This document shows, one piece after another, positions 62,602 through 64,000 of a DNA stretch of 64,000 nucleotides (its first letter is position 1; each line of letters opens with the position of its first letter). The notes beneath the pieces were generated by a model. That model saw only the letters and a list, made by a program, of their open reading frames with translations. It was not told the origin of the DNA and ran no database searches. Source of the stretch: Methylotuvimicrobium alcaliphilum 20Z. Its GTDB lineage: Bacteria > Pseudomonadota > Gammaproteobacteria > Methylococcales > Methylomonadaceae. Made by a program: the position numbers and the translations under genes. The stretch is taken from NCBI RefSeq assembly GCF_000968535.2, contig NC_016112.1:3472001-3536000 (forward strand), written 5' to 3'.

Positions 62602-64000
62602 TCATTTTGATCGGACAATTACATCGGCCTTTTCTTGCAAATTAGCCATTACCGCACTAAATAACGACTGACCTAAAGCATTGGCAATATTTTTGGTTGC
62701 CAATTCCATTCGTTTTTTGTCTTCTTCAGTCATCTTGCCATCGGTTACATTCTTTAAGCTCACCAACACTTGCTCACCACTGCTCAAAGGCGCAACAAAA
62801 AGATTCGGCTGGTCAGCGACAGGTTTGGCGGCTTTAAAGACAGCCTGCAAAAGTTCGCCAGGAACTTCCGCACTGGTGCGCGACAAGCCTTTTATCGATT
62901 TGTGACTAACATCGTTTGCTTCTTCGGCTAATTTCTTCAAGTTCTCGCCGGCTATTGCCCGGCTTTTAAGATCGAACACGCGCTCTTCAGCCTGCCGTCT
63001 AGATTTCGATACCAACAACGCTTCGATGACGTCATTCTTGACTTCAGCCAGTTCGCGCACGGCAGCAGGCTGATGATCCTTGACATGCAATACGATCAAT
63101 CGATCGCCCTCCAACTCGAGCGGCTCGCTGTTATTGCCTTTCAAGACATCTTCAGAAAATGCCGCATTACGAACCATCTGTTCCGCAGCGATCCCTTCGC
63201 CTTGGTCACGGGTAAAGAGTTTCGTCGTTTTAATCGTCAACCCTAAAGCGTCCGCTACTTCGAGCAAGTCTTCGGAATGCTCATAACTGAACTCCGTCAG
63301 CGTTTGCCCAAGCTCGTAATATTTGTTTTCGGCTTCTGTTTTTTGATAGGATCGTTTTACTTCATCCTTAACATCCTCGAAAGATTTAGTTTCTCGGGGA
63401 ACCAGTTCGGTCACTTTAATCAGGTGATAACCGAAAGCCGATCTAACCGGATCGGAAATCTCACCCAATTGCAACGCACTCGCCGCATCCTCGAAAGCTT
63501 TTTCCATCACGCCGGCTTCGAACAGTCCTAAATCACCGCCGGATTTTGCCGTTAATTTATCATCGGACAAAGTTTCAGCAACTTTAGCAAACGACTCGGT
63601 TTGCAATTGCTGTTTCGCTGCCTGAGCCTTTGCCAACGCCGCCGCATCATCGGTTTCGCTAGTCACTGCAAACAGTATGTGGCTGATTTTTCGGCGCTCT
63701 TTAGTGCTGAAAAAATCCTTTTGCTCTTCATAAAAAGCACGCAATTTATCGTCGACAACTTCGACCGCGTCGGCAAGCTCATTTAGCGATAACTCGATAT
63801 AATCGACCGAAACTTGCTCAGGGGTACGATAATTATCTTGATATTGCCGGTAAAAAGCTTCAATTTCTTCTTCACTGGGCTGCTCGTCAATCGTCTTGAC
63901 CGAAACGGTCAAATATTCAATATCCCGCAGCTGATTTTGAATTTTAAAAAAACTTTCAACATCGTATGGTGTAGCAAAACTGCTTTTAACGACCGCATGT
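62602..64000 (-). CDS. ppiD: Periplasmic folding chaperone/peptidyl-prolyl isomerase PpiD, 5' part outside window
   Basis: The frame stays open to the right edge, so the N-terminal membrane anchor is missing here. About 465 residues are visible. They contain SFFKIQNQLRDIEYLTVSV, EEEIEAFYRQYQDNYRTPEQ, the parvulin-type domain (RRKISHILFAVTSETDDAAA, SGGDLGLFEAGVM, LGEISDPVRSAFGYHLIKVTEL) and a C-terminal chaperone-like region. This order corresponds to PpiD, an inner-membrane-anchored chaperone for proteins leaving the Sec translocon. The Met at 63912 seen inside the frame is not the start. Confidence 0.9.
   Translation of the reverse strand, partial: HAVVKSSFATPYDVESFFKIQNQLRDIEYLTVSVKTIDEQPSEEEIEAFYRQYQDNYRTPEQVSVDYIELSLNELADAVEVVDDKLRAFYEEQKDFFSTKERRKISHILFAVTSETDDAAALAKAQAAKQQLQTESFAKVAETLSDDKLTAKSGGDLGLFEAGVMEKAFEDAASALQLGEISDPVRSAFGYHLIKVTELVPRETKSFEDVKDEVKRSYQKTEAENKYYELGQTLTEFSYEHSEDLLEVADALGLTIKTTKLFTRDQGEGIAAEQMVRNAAFSEDVLKGNNSEPLELEGDRLIVLHVKDHQPAAVRELAEVKNDVIEALLVSKSRRQAEERVFDLKSRAIAGENLKKLAEEANDVSHKSIKGLSRTSAEVPGELLQAVFKAAKPVADQPNLFVAPLSSGEQVLVSLKNVTDGKMTEEDKKRMELATKNIANALGQSLFSAVMANLQEKADVIVRSK

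Overview
The window looks like a gammaproteobacterial chromosome of moderate GC content. A methanotroph of the Methylomicrobium/Methylotuvimicrobium type is my best guess, from overall protein character and the density of small dispersed repeats. The genus is an inference, because no methane-oxidation gene lies in the window. Housekeeping genes (gltA, acnB, NAD-type isocitrate dehydrogenase, deaD, dnaQ, rnhA, mltD, fabI, ppiD) alternate with repeat-rich intergenic DNA and three insertion sequences.

Layout. 0-5 kb: a 1473-residue repeat protein with a type I secretion-like C-terminus. 5-8.5 kb: an ISAs1-type transposase and a complete IS1182-type element. 8.5-11.3 kb: two DUF1538 membrane proteins, a P-II-like protein and a CBS protein in one operon, then a cold-shock gene. 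11.3-12.5 kb: small mobile repeats and the 3' end of a group II intron. 12.5-25.9 kb: a probable zinc-acquisition region. It holds a ZnuD-like TonB-dependent receptor, two exported His-containing proteins that share a domain, a ZrgA-like protein, a DUF3299 protein and a LolD/FtsX-type ABC pair, with three Zur-box-like palindromes. 25.9-26.4 kb: two long heptanucleotide arrays. 26.4-31.5 kb: a six-gene TonB2/TtpC-type energy-transducing operon with a Fur-box-like site. 32-33.2 kb: a TauE/SafE-like membrane protein fused to a cupredoxin-like domain. 34.4-40.1 kb: citrate synthase, aconitase B and isocitrate dehydrogenase. 40.3-47.2 kb: Uma2 nuclease, gloB, two hydrolases, deaD and dnaQ. 47.4-48.6 kb: an ISL3 element inside a heptamer array. 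48.7-54.9 kb: a MASE1/CHASE/PAS/GGDEF/EAL protein, rnhA, a methyltransferase and mltD. 54.9-61.3 kb: a yejABEF-like peptide ABC importer. 61.4-64 kb: fabI and a partial ppiD.

How the parts fit. The TonB receptor needs energised TonB, and a TonB/ExbB/ExbD system lies 10 kb away. The zinc genes would carry Zn across both membranes when Zur releases its sites. The shared-domain proteins could be extracellular or periplasmic zinc-binding partners.

The most notable structural signal is a set of non-autonomous elements. Family B (208-277 bp) has 11-12 bp terminal inverted repeats, and all four complete copies carry clear 9-bp target duplications. One copy sits in frame inside the signal peptide of the peptide-binding protein. 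Families A and C, a 66-67 bp nested palindrome (D), a GGACGCTGGAGCGTCC-type palindrome (P) and heptamer arrays fill most other gaps. No tRNA, rRNA or CRISPR array was seen.
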